Shown: piece after piece, positions 45,400 to 55,859 of the stretch | Position numbering within the stretch: position 1 is the stretch's first letter | Layout of the letters: each line of letters begins with the position of its first letter | From: Lepiota brunneoincarnata | Lineage: Eukaryota; Basidiomycota; Agaricomycetes; Agaricales; Agaricaceae | Length of the DNA: 64,000 nt | Assembly: GCA_023014365.1 (NCBI GenBank) | Contig: JAEBUN010000013.1 | Span: 186,001 to 250,000 of the forward strand | Direction of reading: 5' to 3' | The notes under the pieces: model-generated | Seen by the model: only the letters and a program-made list of their open reading frames with translations | Databases searched by the model: none | What the model was told of the DNA's origin: nothing | Translations under genes and position numbers: made by a program

Positions 45400-46650
45400 A
45401 ATCTTTTTGATCCCTTCCGGGGGTACATATGCCGTCTCTTGGTCTTCAATGGCCCAAGGCGAGTGCCGTGACTATATGTGTTGTATATCCGGGAACGGTT
45501 GAAAAGCCAGAGGTAGGCGTCCAGGCTGCCCTTCGGTGATGGGGGGGGAGGGCAATATATGACGGCCAGAAGGAGGGTGGGAAGCAAGGATGATTATAGA
45601 ATGTGGCGGGGGGTATGGCGGTTCGAGGGTGGGGGTGAACTGGATTGTCCAGTACACCATGAGTGATGGACTAGACAGGGCCTCCGGTAATCGGTTCAGA
45701 AGGGTCTTGCAGAGGTGCTTGAACACACATACCGTGGCTTCGTGCTGGAGAATACTCAACTCACATTGCTGGATTTTTCTTTCGCCGTTGGTTCGTACTC
45801 CAGTCCCCCCCCCCAGTTTCTGTTGCGTCGCTATCGCCGACCGAGTGGCAACAAAGGCCAAGGTTCAGTGTGTTTCTTAATCCACTGGACGTGTCGACGG
45901 GTATGAATTCGAGCTTTGGAAATCATTGAAGGTGAATGGGTTGCTATTTGACCGGGGGAGGCGTGGCCTGTCCATAAGTCGGAATGATGGGGAAGAGCGA
46001 GAGAGGAACAGCACATCACGTAAAACCCTCCGACCACATCTCATTTGGTGGGTGAGCGGGGTTTAAGTTTTTTGTCGGATGAGGGTGAGATGGGAGGCGT
46101 GGTTGAATTCGCGTGGCTCAGCAAACGCCACGCCCATGAAAGTTAATCGAGAAAATAATACTGAAGATTGAGATCACACAACACAGTAGCTGGTCTGTTT
46201 TCCTATCGCTCCCCAGTCCTCGCACTATCCTTCAGACTCCTCTCTAATATTTGGCGCGAGTTTCCTCCTAGTCTCAAGGTACAAGGGAACTAGCCGAGCC
46301 TGGATCCGAACCCTGCGGTATTTTCTTTTAAGATCCCGATTGATTCTGGAAACTCATGAGGCGCGCGCCCAGATAAACATGACTATATTGTTACACTTTG
46401 CTGTGATAGATCAATACTGTATATTCCCCCCTGGAATTGGGTTCAATATGATCGGCGGAGGTCATACCAAGCAGTCACCAGTGCGGCGGCGCCCGCATGC
46501 TGTAGCTAGGCCCTTTGCAAGTACTCAAGCTAACCGTCACCCACGTCAACCTTTCATGATGGGTCTCGGGTTCTCTGGGGTGTGTGGTCCAAATGCTTCC
46601 GCGGAAATTTCTACCCTCAGGTTCTGACGCCTGTGGTCAATGACCTCGTC
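45400..46650 (+). repeat. Dispersed repeat R and flank, copy 3
   Basis: More diverged copy. Landmarks are CAACTCACATTGCTGGATTTTTC (45760), TGGAAATCATTGAAGGTG (45918), CACGTAAAACCCTCCGACC (46016), then the flank GATTGATTCTGGAAACTC. It includes a run of nine C near 45806. It shares order with 35.0-36.4 kb. Confidence 0.65.
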
Positions 46651-46779
46651 CACATGAAGCGTCCATTCGCATCCATCTATTTCGTTTCAGGTTGGTTCAT
46701 CTCACGAGTGTGTAACCATCCAGGTCCGTTGAACCGCATGGACCACCCTCAGCTGCCGACACTATTCAACATTGACGGT

Positions 46780-47235
46780 AGCGGAAAGCTGTTACTACAA
46801 CTCATTACACCGGTCCCACCGATGTTACGATAGCAAGGCCATTCTTCCCAATCGCATTATCCGAACTAAGCTCATACTCAATTTTGTAACTATCGATTGT
46901 CGCAATCACTTATTCGGGTTCACGACATGTGCTGATCTAGTGGTTGGGTGCAGTGTATGGCTGCTGCTTTGATTGTTGAGAGGGACAATGCATAGCCTCG
47001 TAGGGGGCATGTCTGGTATCTTCCCTGTATTCTATCTTCTAGACTCATGGTTTTGGTCATAGGTCGTCTGATCTCTAAGCTCCGACTCACGCTATCAACT
47101 AATTAATTAAAGGATAATACACTATATGGGTTTGATATTGACCACTGCAATCTTCCCGTGGACCGAAGATCACCAACACACATCAGGCTACATTACCCTC
47201 CATGTTATTTATACAACTTGTTCAGTATGACTAGA
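46780..47235 (+). pseudogene. Family A relic, left flank of the ribozyme insertion
   Basis: Collinear with 50.89-51.27 kb: ATAGCAAGGCCAT, then GCTGCTGCTTTGATTGTTGA, GGTATCTT, and CTCACGCTATCA. Weak family A translation only. Confidence 0.5.
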
Positions 47236-47661
47236 TGGGGGACTTATGCGGGTTTCGCCCTTGCGAAGGGGCTCATCAGAGGGCTTAACCGCTGCCCTAA
47301 CCCGCCTTGGCTCATGTAGCGACAGGATTAGACTACCTAACTTAGGGTGGCTGTAGGGGTGTATGAATCAATATGTTATTTGATCTGCCGGACCGGCTAG
47401 CGCGCTGGGGTGCCTCCGGGACCCCGTACAGGTAGGTAGGATAGGGGGACTGGGCCTGGGGCATCCCTCCCCCTCGGACCCCTCACGACACAATGCCTGA
47501 TGAGAGGCCGGCCCACTGCGTAGTCTTTTACACTACGCCTTTTTCGTCTGTCTGTCTGTGCGTAATCCTCCAGCTAGATCCTTACTTAAGCGTCAGGCCG
47601 GCCGTCTCCGAAGATAGGGCAGCAAGCTGCGAAAGTGCGAGGTCTTGGAATCGAACCAATC
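47236..47661 (-). mobile_element. 426-bp insertion carrying a hammerhead ribozyme
   Basis: Defined by comparison with the paralogous segment at 51.27 kb: flanking sequence reads TATGACTAGA on the left and CTCTTCTTGACAG on the right, while the empty site reads TATGAATAGACTCTTCTCGAC without interruption. The insert is GC-rich compared with its surroundings and has no ORF. In minus orientation it starts near a perfect Pol III B-box-like GGTTCGATTCC (47648-47658). It contains a perfect 7-bp hairpin (stem GCGTAGT, 47517-47537) and two GGCCGGCC palindromes near 47505 and 47597, and it ends with the ribozyme. No clear target-site duplication. It could be a SINE, a retrozyme-like element or a captured viroid-like RNA. 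Confidence 0.7.
47248..47305 (-). ncRNA. Hammerhead ribozyme (type III topology)
   Basis: On the minus strand, 5' to 3': stem III strand GCGGGU (47305-47300), cleavage-site base U (47299), stem I AGGGC (47298-47294), a 9-nt loop, stem I GCCCU (47284-47280), core CUGAUGA (47279-47273), stem II GCCC, an 8-nt loop, stem II GGGC, core GAAA (47256-47253), stem III CCCGC (47252-47248). Stems I (5 bp), II (4 bp) and III (6 bp, including the A15.1-U16.1 pair) are all perfectly complementary. All invariant core bases are present. The cleavage triplet is GUU, which obeys the NUH rule, so cleavage is predicted between 47299 and 47298. No other match to this core with pairing stems was found in the window. 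Confidence 0.88.
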
Positions 47662-48400
47662 CTCTTCTTGACAGTCCCCCTGGTGTTTGTATGGCTCGGT
47701 TCTATCCATTTCTGGGAAGCCATGGCTCAGACTTTCCTTGTCTGCGACCTGTACATGTCTTTAACTACGTCTGCATATGACCCCTAGCGTGATCCGTCCG
47801 GAGATTGCAACAAACTTTGTAAGTGCCGCGGAGGAGCCATCATCGCTGCAGTCTGTGAGGTGTCCAGCTTTCCATGAGAAGTTTGGAGAATATGATGTAT
47901 AAACGGGTCGTGGGAGGAGGGTTATCGTGGAACATGACAATTTCTGATTGAGACATCGCTTATCTGGTGTGCGGTTGACATTGGGGACTAGATCCGTGCA
48001 TCGTCCGGGTTTAACTTGACATTCCTCATAGAAGACAGTCTGCCATGGACCCAGAGCTGACGTTTCAACCATTGAAGTCGCAGATTAGTAGGAATTGCTG
48101 GTAATAGAACAGCTTCCCCAGCCCCATAAACACGCTCCTTTATGCTATCCGTATTGCCAGTAATGAAGTCTTTCCGAGTGAGGAACTGGATTAGTAATGT
48201 ACCCTGTCAAGCTCCGGTAATCCACAGAGTGGGCTACTACCCTTACGCGGGTCATAGATATTCAAAACAGAAGCTACTCCCTCCTTGCTATCAATTACAG
48301 ATTCTTGAAGCCTGGGAATTGAGATAACTTAGGGTGCGAAGCACACATTGTTCACATGGTCTCTTCGGAACTGAAATTTGAGCACCCCTAAAACAAGAAT
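47662..48400 (+). repeat. Segmental duplication, copy 1 (partner 51.28-52.05 kb)
   Basis: Collinear blocks are GTTTGTATGGCTCGGT, ACTTTCCTTGTCTGCGA, TCCGGAGATTGCAAC, CATCGCTGCAGTCTGTGA, and GAAGCCTGGGAATTGAGATAA. No intact gene; frames are short. Confidence 0.7.
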
Positions 48401-49880
48401 CGGCGATATTCCAACACATGTGTAGGCTCCGCAAAATACCCTATTCTTACTCGGTCACAGATCCAAGTCAAGTTCCAAGGGTCACAACATTCTCCGGATA
48501 AATACATTCTACTTCTGGACGCTGACCCCAGACATGGTCAGTAACTTGGCCACACACCACTCGTACTATCCGGTCATCTGGTAAGTGAAAACTACTCCCT
48601 AGTACCTTTGATCTTGGAAATGACCGCGAGGGACTAGGCATAGGCATGCTTTGATGACCATTCAACTCGTTGATATCACGGCCCAATCTGTCGATCGGCA
48701 GGCACGACTTAGGGGTAGGGGGATGCTAATGGCATGTTCGGAAGCTACCCAGGCTCTAGCCTTAATTCTTCAAGTCGCCTCGGCCGGCAACAGTCAAAAA
48801 CCTTACCATTGCCCAGCTCAGACGTAAGGCACTTGTCATTCGTATAGTTGGGTCAAAAATTGAATGGTTGCGAAATAGGGATGGGCGGTCTTCACAACCC
48901 TCACACAGGCTTGAATGCCACAACACCGGCACCCTCAGTTCCCTCTCGCTTATATTATCTATCGTATGGACAATAATAGCGGTCTCAACCACTCTAGTCC
49001 GGTGGGTGTGCCGGAATCCAGAACGCTGGACCCGCCGCGTTGTTTTGGAAAAAGGAATATATTATGAGGTGAGTGGCATCATACAGAGTCGGAATTTCGT
49101 CATGAGTCTAAGATGAACTTCGTTGATAACAGGTTTTCATGGTGATCACGCTAATTGTGCACATTTTCCAATGTGCCAATTTCCTCATCGCCTCCGTCGA
49201 CTGTGCGCCCTATTCCCTGCGCATTCCTCTCTCTCCCATCCGTTGACTGGCGATTTTCTAGGGGGAGTCCGGGGCTCCTATGTTCGCATAGTAACATTTT
49301 ACATTATCATTTGGTTTGTACCCAAACACGTTTCAATTACTACTCTTGCTCACATATCCATACCTCTAGGTGCAGCAGGATAGCATTGATTAGTCCATTT
49401 GCTATGAAGCCGAGCCACCGAGTGGACCGGTGGTATACCACCCACTTCCGGGTGATGATCGCTTTATACCCGGGACTTATGGCTGGTCTGATCACACAAG
49501 CTGTGATCACATGTCGGTCAGGGGAGGGGGACTGGAATGTTGGGGAGAGTCCCCAGTGCCGACTTGGGCCACAAGTGGCGATTACTCATTACATCGGTGC
49601 GCTTGTCCCCTCTACCACTCCTCTCTCTCTCGCTCTCTCACTAATCATGATCTCATGTATGGAACAGCCGACCTCGTAGCCGACTCATATATGTTGTACA
49701 AAGTTGGCTCACTCCTCCATCTCCTCCAGGGCAACGAAAAATGGCGGATCATTATCTCATTCATGAGCTACGTCCTGACCATTTTAGCTTCGGTGGTCCA
49801 CGCGACCTTCATCCTGAAGACGGGTGGTCCACATGAAGTTATTGCCGGTATTGTTGAGGTAAGTCATTAATCACAGCCTT
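48400..49880 (+). pseudogene. Family B (7TM-like) gene relic (49-kb copy)
   Basis: 48400-48800 carries the family B landmark block with a helix ending QALALILQV. 48930-49070 encodes LSLILSIVWTIIAVSTTLVR (first helix) and RWTRRVVLEKGIYYE, followed by a GTGAGT site at 49069. After an acceptor near 49131 comes VFMVITLIVHIFQCANFLI. 49455-49600 encodes VMIALYPGLMAGLITQAVI and RLGPQVAITHYIG. 49660-49858 encodes LVADSYMLYKVGSLLHLL, ISFMSYVLTILASVVHATF and EVIAGIVE, then GTAAGT. It has the same order as the 37-kb copy. Stops near 49240 and frame changes make it a relic. Confidence 0.55.
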
Positions 49881-50890
49881 TGCATACCCGCACATTTTTC
49901 AACACTACCCGATTCCAGATGGTGATCAATTTATGGCTAGTGTGAGATATCACCAGAATCATGCTTCGGCTGCATCAGATATAGTGAATTTTCTGCGGCA
50001 TGCACTTCCCAACCTCTTCTGATAACCACCTTAGACCCTTGTGAGAAACACGCCTACATGCACAGCTCGATGCATGCTCCCTCCTCAGCATTGTTGCTCC
50101 TGGTGGCACAATATCCTCCTCTCCTGAACGTAGTTTGTCTCTTTTGTATCCGTAGATACACATTCCCTTTCTCTCACGACTTATTCTACATTTTGTAGCA
50201 AATTGTTCCAACTCTGTAGTATAAATCTGGGTGCTCAAGCACCTCGCTAACAGTAGTCTACACCCCTTTCCTTACTCTCACTCCTCGGACCCATTGTCAT
50301 TACTCGCTATGCTTTAATCACACGCGCTTTCTCTCACTCTCTCTTTCCTTTGACAGACTTAAGCCCCAGTGACCATACTGTCAGGTCACATTCATTTTGT
50401 TGCGAACGGGCCTTCTCATTCTATACCCTGCGTCTCCTTCTCACCTATCAGCCTCCGCGGAGTAGATCTCTCACTGGCAACTTCAGATGTACCGGGCGGC
50501 AATGCACACAGAAGACCCTCCGCGTGAAACGGTGTGAAGGAACCGGCAGCCCCGTTGGCTCTATGGGGGCCAATTTTGGCTGCTTGTGACGCAAGAAAGG
50601 TAGTTGCAAAGACCAGACGGACTTGGATAATCCATCAGAAAAAAAGCTATCCCTGAAACCTTCTCTTGATGTGGGTCTTCTCATCGACGGCGATTGAGGA
50701 GCTCAGCGTGGTGACTTTGCAGGTGGGATCAGGACTTCGTAGGTCGCTATTTTTGGACCTATATCGAGTTCACAAGATCTCGCCTCCGTAGTCGCTTGCA
50801 AACAGGACGAGTTAATTTCCGTGGAGTGTCTGCTTTTACCATCGGCTAGTTGGACACCACTGTACTAGGAGGCATGGCACGCGGTACCAG
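49881..50890. other. Unassigned sequence with one conserved block
   Basis: 49961-49980 is the ATGCTTCGGCTGCATCAGAT block, preceded by TGTGAGATATCACCAGAATC, which is shared with 53.51 kb. The remainder (50.0-50.7 kb) contains no recognisable gene. 50770-50890 has a weak family A trace (GTAGTCGCTTGCAAACAGGA). Confidence 0.4.
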
Positions 50891-52450
50891 TCCTACTGAT
50901 TCTATGATAGCAAGGCCATCCCTCCCACTCACATTATATAAATCAAGCATGTGCTCAATCCTGTAACTACCGATGGTCGCAATCATCCGTTCGGGCTCAC
51001 AATAGCTGCTGCTTTGATTGTTGAAAGGAACCTCCCAGCGGGTATGTCTGGTATCTTTTGTATATTCTATCTTCTAGCCTCATGATTTTGATGATAGGTT
51101 GTCCGATCTCTAAGCTCTGCCTCACGCTATCATGTAATTGATTAAACGATAATACACTATCTGGGTTTGATATTGACCACTGCAATCCTCCTGCCGCAGA
51201 TGATTATCAGTATGCATAGGGTGCGGTGCCCTCCATGTTATTTATACGACTTGCTGCTCAGTATGAATAGACTCTTCTCGACTGGCTCCCTGGCGTTTGT
51301 ATGGCTCGGTCCTACCCACGTCTGAGAAGCTATGGCACGGACTTTCCTTGTCTGCGATCTGTACGCATAAATATATCGATACCAACTGTGTCAGATCTTC
51401 CTAGTGTGATTTGTCCGGAGATTGCAACAGCTCCATAGGTACTGAGAAGGAGCGATCATCACTACATTCTGTGAAGATTCCAGCTTTCAAGAGATGTTTG
51501 GAGAATCTTGACATGAGATGGAGACTATGGTGTTAACAGGTCGTATTTGGAGGGTTACCCTGAAATGGGGCAATTCTTGCACTTGGGGACTGGATCCATG
51601 CGCCACCCGGGTTTTGCTTGAGCATTTCTTACGGAAGGCCGTCTGTCATGGATCCCAGATCTGGGGTTTTAACATAGGGGTCCCAGAATTGCTGGTCATA
51701 GAATGGCCCCCGGTCCCATCAGCACGTTCCTTTACGCTTCCCACATTTCCAGTAGTGAAATACTTCCGGCCGGGGAGCTGGCTTAGCCAGTGATGTATCC
51801 CATCAAACTCAAGTAGTCCACAGGGCAAGCTGCTATACTTCTATTATCTTACGCAAACCAGGGATGTTCCAAACGAAACCCGCTCCCTCCTTGCTACCAG
51901 TTACAGAATCTTGAAGCCTGGGAATTGAGATAACTCCGGGTGTGAAGCACACATTGTTCATATGTTCGCTTCGAAACTGGAATTTGAGTACACCTAAAAC
52001 AAGAATTGGCAATATTCCGACATATGTGTAGTCCTGATAAACGCGTTCTACTTCTGAAGGTTGACCCCAGACATGCCCAGTGACTTGGCCACACACCACT
52101 TGTACTATCTGGTCATCCGGTGAGTGACAATTCCCCAGTACTTTTGATCTTAGGATGACGACGAGGGACTAGGCACACGCATAGTTTGATGACCCTTCAA
52201 CTCATTGATATCGTGGCCCAATCGTCTGATCGGCGGGCACGACTGAGGGGTAGGGAGATGCTAATGGCATGCCCGGAGGCTGCCCAGGATTTAGCCCGAA
52301 TTCTTCAGGTCTCATTCGCTAGCCACCATCGAGTCGCTGTCATTGGCCTGAATCCGATGTAAGGCACTAGCCATTCATGTAGTCGGGTCAAACATTGAAC
52401 AGTTGCGAGAATAGGGATGGGCAGTCTTCGCAACGCTCGCATGGGCTGCA
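50890..52450 (+). repeat. Segmental duplication, copy 2 (partner 46.8-48.85 kb)
   Basis: Collinear with 46.8-48.85 kb but without the 426-bp insertion; the empty site is at about 51271-51273. It includes a family B fragment at 52000-52340 with the usual landmarks (GGTGAGTGACAATTCCCCAG, ATTCTTCAGGT). Confidence 0.75.
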
Positions 52451-52589
52451 TATGGAATGTTACTTTACTTGCCTCGAGCTAAGTCACAGACCGTATAATG
52501 TTTCATCAAGGCCCACCCATCACCAATGCAATGTGGCGACATTTTGACTATCCCGGGTATGATAAAGGTTTCCTGCTCCTCATGAGCTT

Positions 52590-53520
52590 GCTTATATTAT
52601 TCAAAGTAGACACTGGTGGAAGAGGGGGACGAGTGTCTGTAGGTGCCCATAGAGAATGGACAGGGGCAGGGATTCCGTCGTTCGAGGCTGAGATGCCCAA
52701 AGGTATGGCTAGTGGCGAGGCCACTCGCCCGGCTTTGAACTCGCCAACAAACTCGAATTCTTCTTCGATCCATCACCATCTTCCCCCATGAACTGACCAC
52801 CCCATTGAGTAATCCCCCACCCAACCCCACCACCCCAAACAACCTCCAAAACTCAAATTACTCAACTTCAACATGTCAAGTGGACAAGGCAGGCATGTCG
52901 ATCCTTTACCGCCATCGCCATCTCGGCAGCAGCGACGAAACAGGGATGGAGGCATGGAACACGAACAGCTGTCAAAAAGAATAACTTAGCAATGTGAGTC
53001 CATCATTACCCGGTTGTTATTACTCTCATCTCAGGCATGTGGAGATAAGGGCAGACAAGACCCTATGTCGAAAATCTCCCGTCACCGACTTAAGTGCTGT
53101 TGACGCATAACAAGCATTTCACCTTCCCACTCGATGTAAGTCCCCTGCTGCGATCCAAACAGATCAGAATAAACACTGTTGATACTCTGAGCCCAGGAAG
53201 TAGCATGTCTGCGTTTATCGGACACATCTTCTACGACTAATGGCCACAGGCTCATTTTGGCGTGGCAGGAAATGGTCAAAAATATGTTTATTCCCACCTC
53301 ACCTCAAGTACATACACAACAGTCACGCTTCCGATATAGCAATCCGGATAATTTGCATTGCCGAGACCTGGGCCAATGTGGGGAAAGGAGAAGAATATCG
53401 AGTACCATCCAACAAGATATCCACCACTGCTGTAACCTTCGCGGGTGTAGCCTCGTGAAAGGCCGGGCCAAGATTGGCAGTTTCGACACTACTCAGCAGC
53501 ACTGTCTACAGAGAGTGAAA
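52590..53520 (-). repeat. Inverted copy of repeat R plus family C relic
   Basis: Reverse complement of sequence at about 33.85-35.45 kb, in the matching order: 52740-53015 is repeat R (CAAGTGGACAAGGC, GCAATGTGAGTCCATCA), and 53030-53500 is family C (GGGCAGACAAGACCxTATGT, GGCAGGAAATGGTCAAAA, TATTCCCACCTC). This is the only large inverted member of the array. Confidence 0.7.
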
Positions 53521-54190
53521 TATCACTGGAATCATGCTTCGGCTGCATCAGATACAAAGAATTTCTGTTTTCTAATTTGGTATTACCACCTCCATGTACT
53601 TTTCCAAAGCCCCATTAATCATGATTGGCATGTCCCATAATATACATTGCGCTAGATATGTACATACTTACCCCATGGTGGCTTCCGCACAGCCACACCA
53701 GCTCGGTAACCAGAGTCCACACAGCCCGTCCTCTCATTTGCACCAGCTACACAGTCGCAGCTCTGAGGTTTACCTTTGCGATGCAAAGTTCTCACCCTTG
53801 CCTTGTCCACACCTTTCATCCTGCATGCTAACTTTGATCATCAGATGGCATTCACGTGCGTGCAGCTCTTATGAGTTCTCCAGCAGACTCTGAATACTCG
53901 CTTATGCGATGACAAAAGTCCTCATGTACCGGCTGCGAGCCAATCCCAACGATTTAATCCAAATGGTTTGCTGCCTACGTTGTCTTGCGCTGGCCGCAAG
54001 AAACGTGAGCCCCGAGACTGTGCGTTCAGACGATCCAGCGCGGGAAATCTCCTCAAGGGTCTAGTAACCAGCAGGGACTTTAGGGGGAAAATTGAACCGC
54101 GTTTACACGAGGAAATATGATTATGGGGATAGACTCTGGGCAACTCGTGCGGGACAAGTTTTGGGGTGAGGTGTCTCGCCACTGGCTATT
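53521..54190. other. Decayed flank sequences
   Basis: 53534-53553 is the ATGCTTCGGCTGCATCAGAT block. 53685-53840 resembles 4.07-4.20 kb and 55.62-55.80 kb. 53920-54190 shows nothing I recognise. Confidence 0.4.
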
Positions 54191-54199
54191 GAAAAGTTT

Positions 54200-55330
54200 A
54201 GTAAGATGATTTTCTAGGTTGGATTATATCGCTAGTCGTCTGCTTTCGAACTCATGTCCTGACCCCGAGAATCTCACCTCTACGGTCGTTTGCAAACAAA
54301 ATGCATTGATTCTCTGGACTCTGGACTGATTCTCCCTTCTGACCGCTAATCAGTCGAGGGTGGTCACACCAGGAGCAATTGACGTTTCCATATCCGCACC
54401 AATACTACCAATTTTACAATAGTGAGGCTGTTGTTCCTAAACTTGTCGTACACACTGGACCTGTGTTCCACCTTGGACCACCAGTAGAGGTCAATGCAGT
54501 GGTTATGCTGCCGGATCTAGAATTGCTAGATTAAAATATTGTGTTGGTTGCTGGCGGATCTATCTAGTATCACGGGGTCTCCTGCCTTCTGGATTTTTCT
54601 TTCTGATGCCACAATTCGCTTGGTCTGAGAGCACCGAGTCTGTCTTGCTGGCTCACATGTGGAGGTTTGGTATCAGTTGCCGCATTTGCTGTGCCCCGGT
54701 TGACAATTTAGATAAGCTAGATATCGGGTCCCCCATGAATGTCGCCCTGACATATAGCCTTCGATACTAGTTGGCGTTCGCGTCTGTACACAGCACCATT
54801 CAGATAAAGTTCCCATATACCGCTGACCAGATCAGAAGTTACAAAGATGAGCTTCGAGTGACCCGTTGGGTTGATCCTCGGGGGTGGTTTTGGAGTGAGT
54901 CATCTGGTCTCTGTTTATTGAGAAGTAAGCAGGGCGTTTTTTCAGGCTAATCGTCTGCTTTCAGACTCATGTCCCGGCTGCAAGGATATTACCTCTGCAA
55001 TCACCTGCAAACCAAATGAACAAATCTCCTGGAGCGTGACCCTCTCCTCACCTTGATTCATGTGTCCATACTCACATCAGTGCCACCTATTTTGTGATAA
55101 CGAAGTCATCCTTCCCAATCTTGTCGCGCGCACTCGGCCTGTACTCGATTTTGGAACTACCGAGTGTGGAAACACGTGCATCCAATATCGTCGGGTGCCC
55201 GATTATCCAGACTCCTCCTTATGTCGCAGTCTCCGAGCACCGACTTCGCTTGATTCCACGACTACATCCAAGCCTATCCAAGAGTCCGCTGGATCATTTG
55301 TTATGCCGGGCCATCCGCCATGAACCCGGA
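54200..55330 (+). pseudogene. Two tandem family A relics
   Basis: First relic about 54210-54620, second about 54960-55330; both begin with TCTGCTTTCxGACTCATGTCC. The first encodes PGAIDVSISAP (54369-54400), matching APGAIDLDDVSISTP of the intact gene. Frames are broken throughout. Confidence 0.5.
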
Positions 55331-55859
55331 GCTGGGCAATGGGGCTCCGGTTATGGGGGGCCTATATGCGACATCGTACATGTGGCCAATAAACCTTCTC
55401 CTCCATTTCGCGAAGGTGAGTCTTTCTAGCAAATGGGTGAAAATGGGGATCAACATCAGAGGAACTATGCTTCGGCTGCATCAGATCCAGATAATTCTCT
55501 CTTTCTTCGAATTTGGTACTATTTCTCCCATGTTATTTCTAGAAAGCCTTATTATCGACGCATCTGATAATATACATTCCACTCGGTATGGTGCCCCACG
55601 GTGAGCTCAGGTGGTTTACAGCACAGCCACATCATCACTCTTGACTTGGTAATCACAGTCCACATGCCGTCTTTTGTTTTCCCTCCAGTTTATTTTCTAC
55701 TCTGAGGCTCACCTTTCTGAACGCAAGGCTCTCGCCCTCGTCTTGTCCACGCCTCTTGCCCCGTATGCTATCTGCCATCGCCAGGTGGCACTCGTGCGCA
55801 AGTCCATTCGCGGCCAGATCTGCCCCCACCCGTGCCCTTTCCAATCGCCATTATTAGGA
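55331..55859 (+). pseudogene. Family B-type fragment and shared upstream block
   Basis: 55385-55440 encodes LLLHFAKVSLSSKW, similar to 22.6 kb. 55467-55486 is the conserved 20-bp block. 55620-55800 matches 22.91-23.03 kb and 32.24-32.33 kb (CTTGACTTGGTAAT, AGGCTCACCTTTCTGAA). Confidence 0.45.

Noticed and set aside
47490..47620. Second hammerhead on the plus strand (CTGATGAG near 47496)
   Set aside because: No GAAA at the required place, no stem II or III pairing, and no NUH site.
47640..47720. tRNA gene suggested by GGTTCGATTCC on the minus strand
   Set aside because: Only the B-box/T-arm fits. No complementary 5' acceptor strand, D-arm or anticodon arm is found upstream, so I treat it as part of the insertion.
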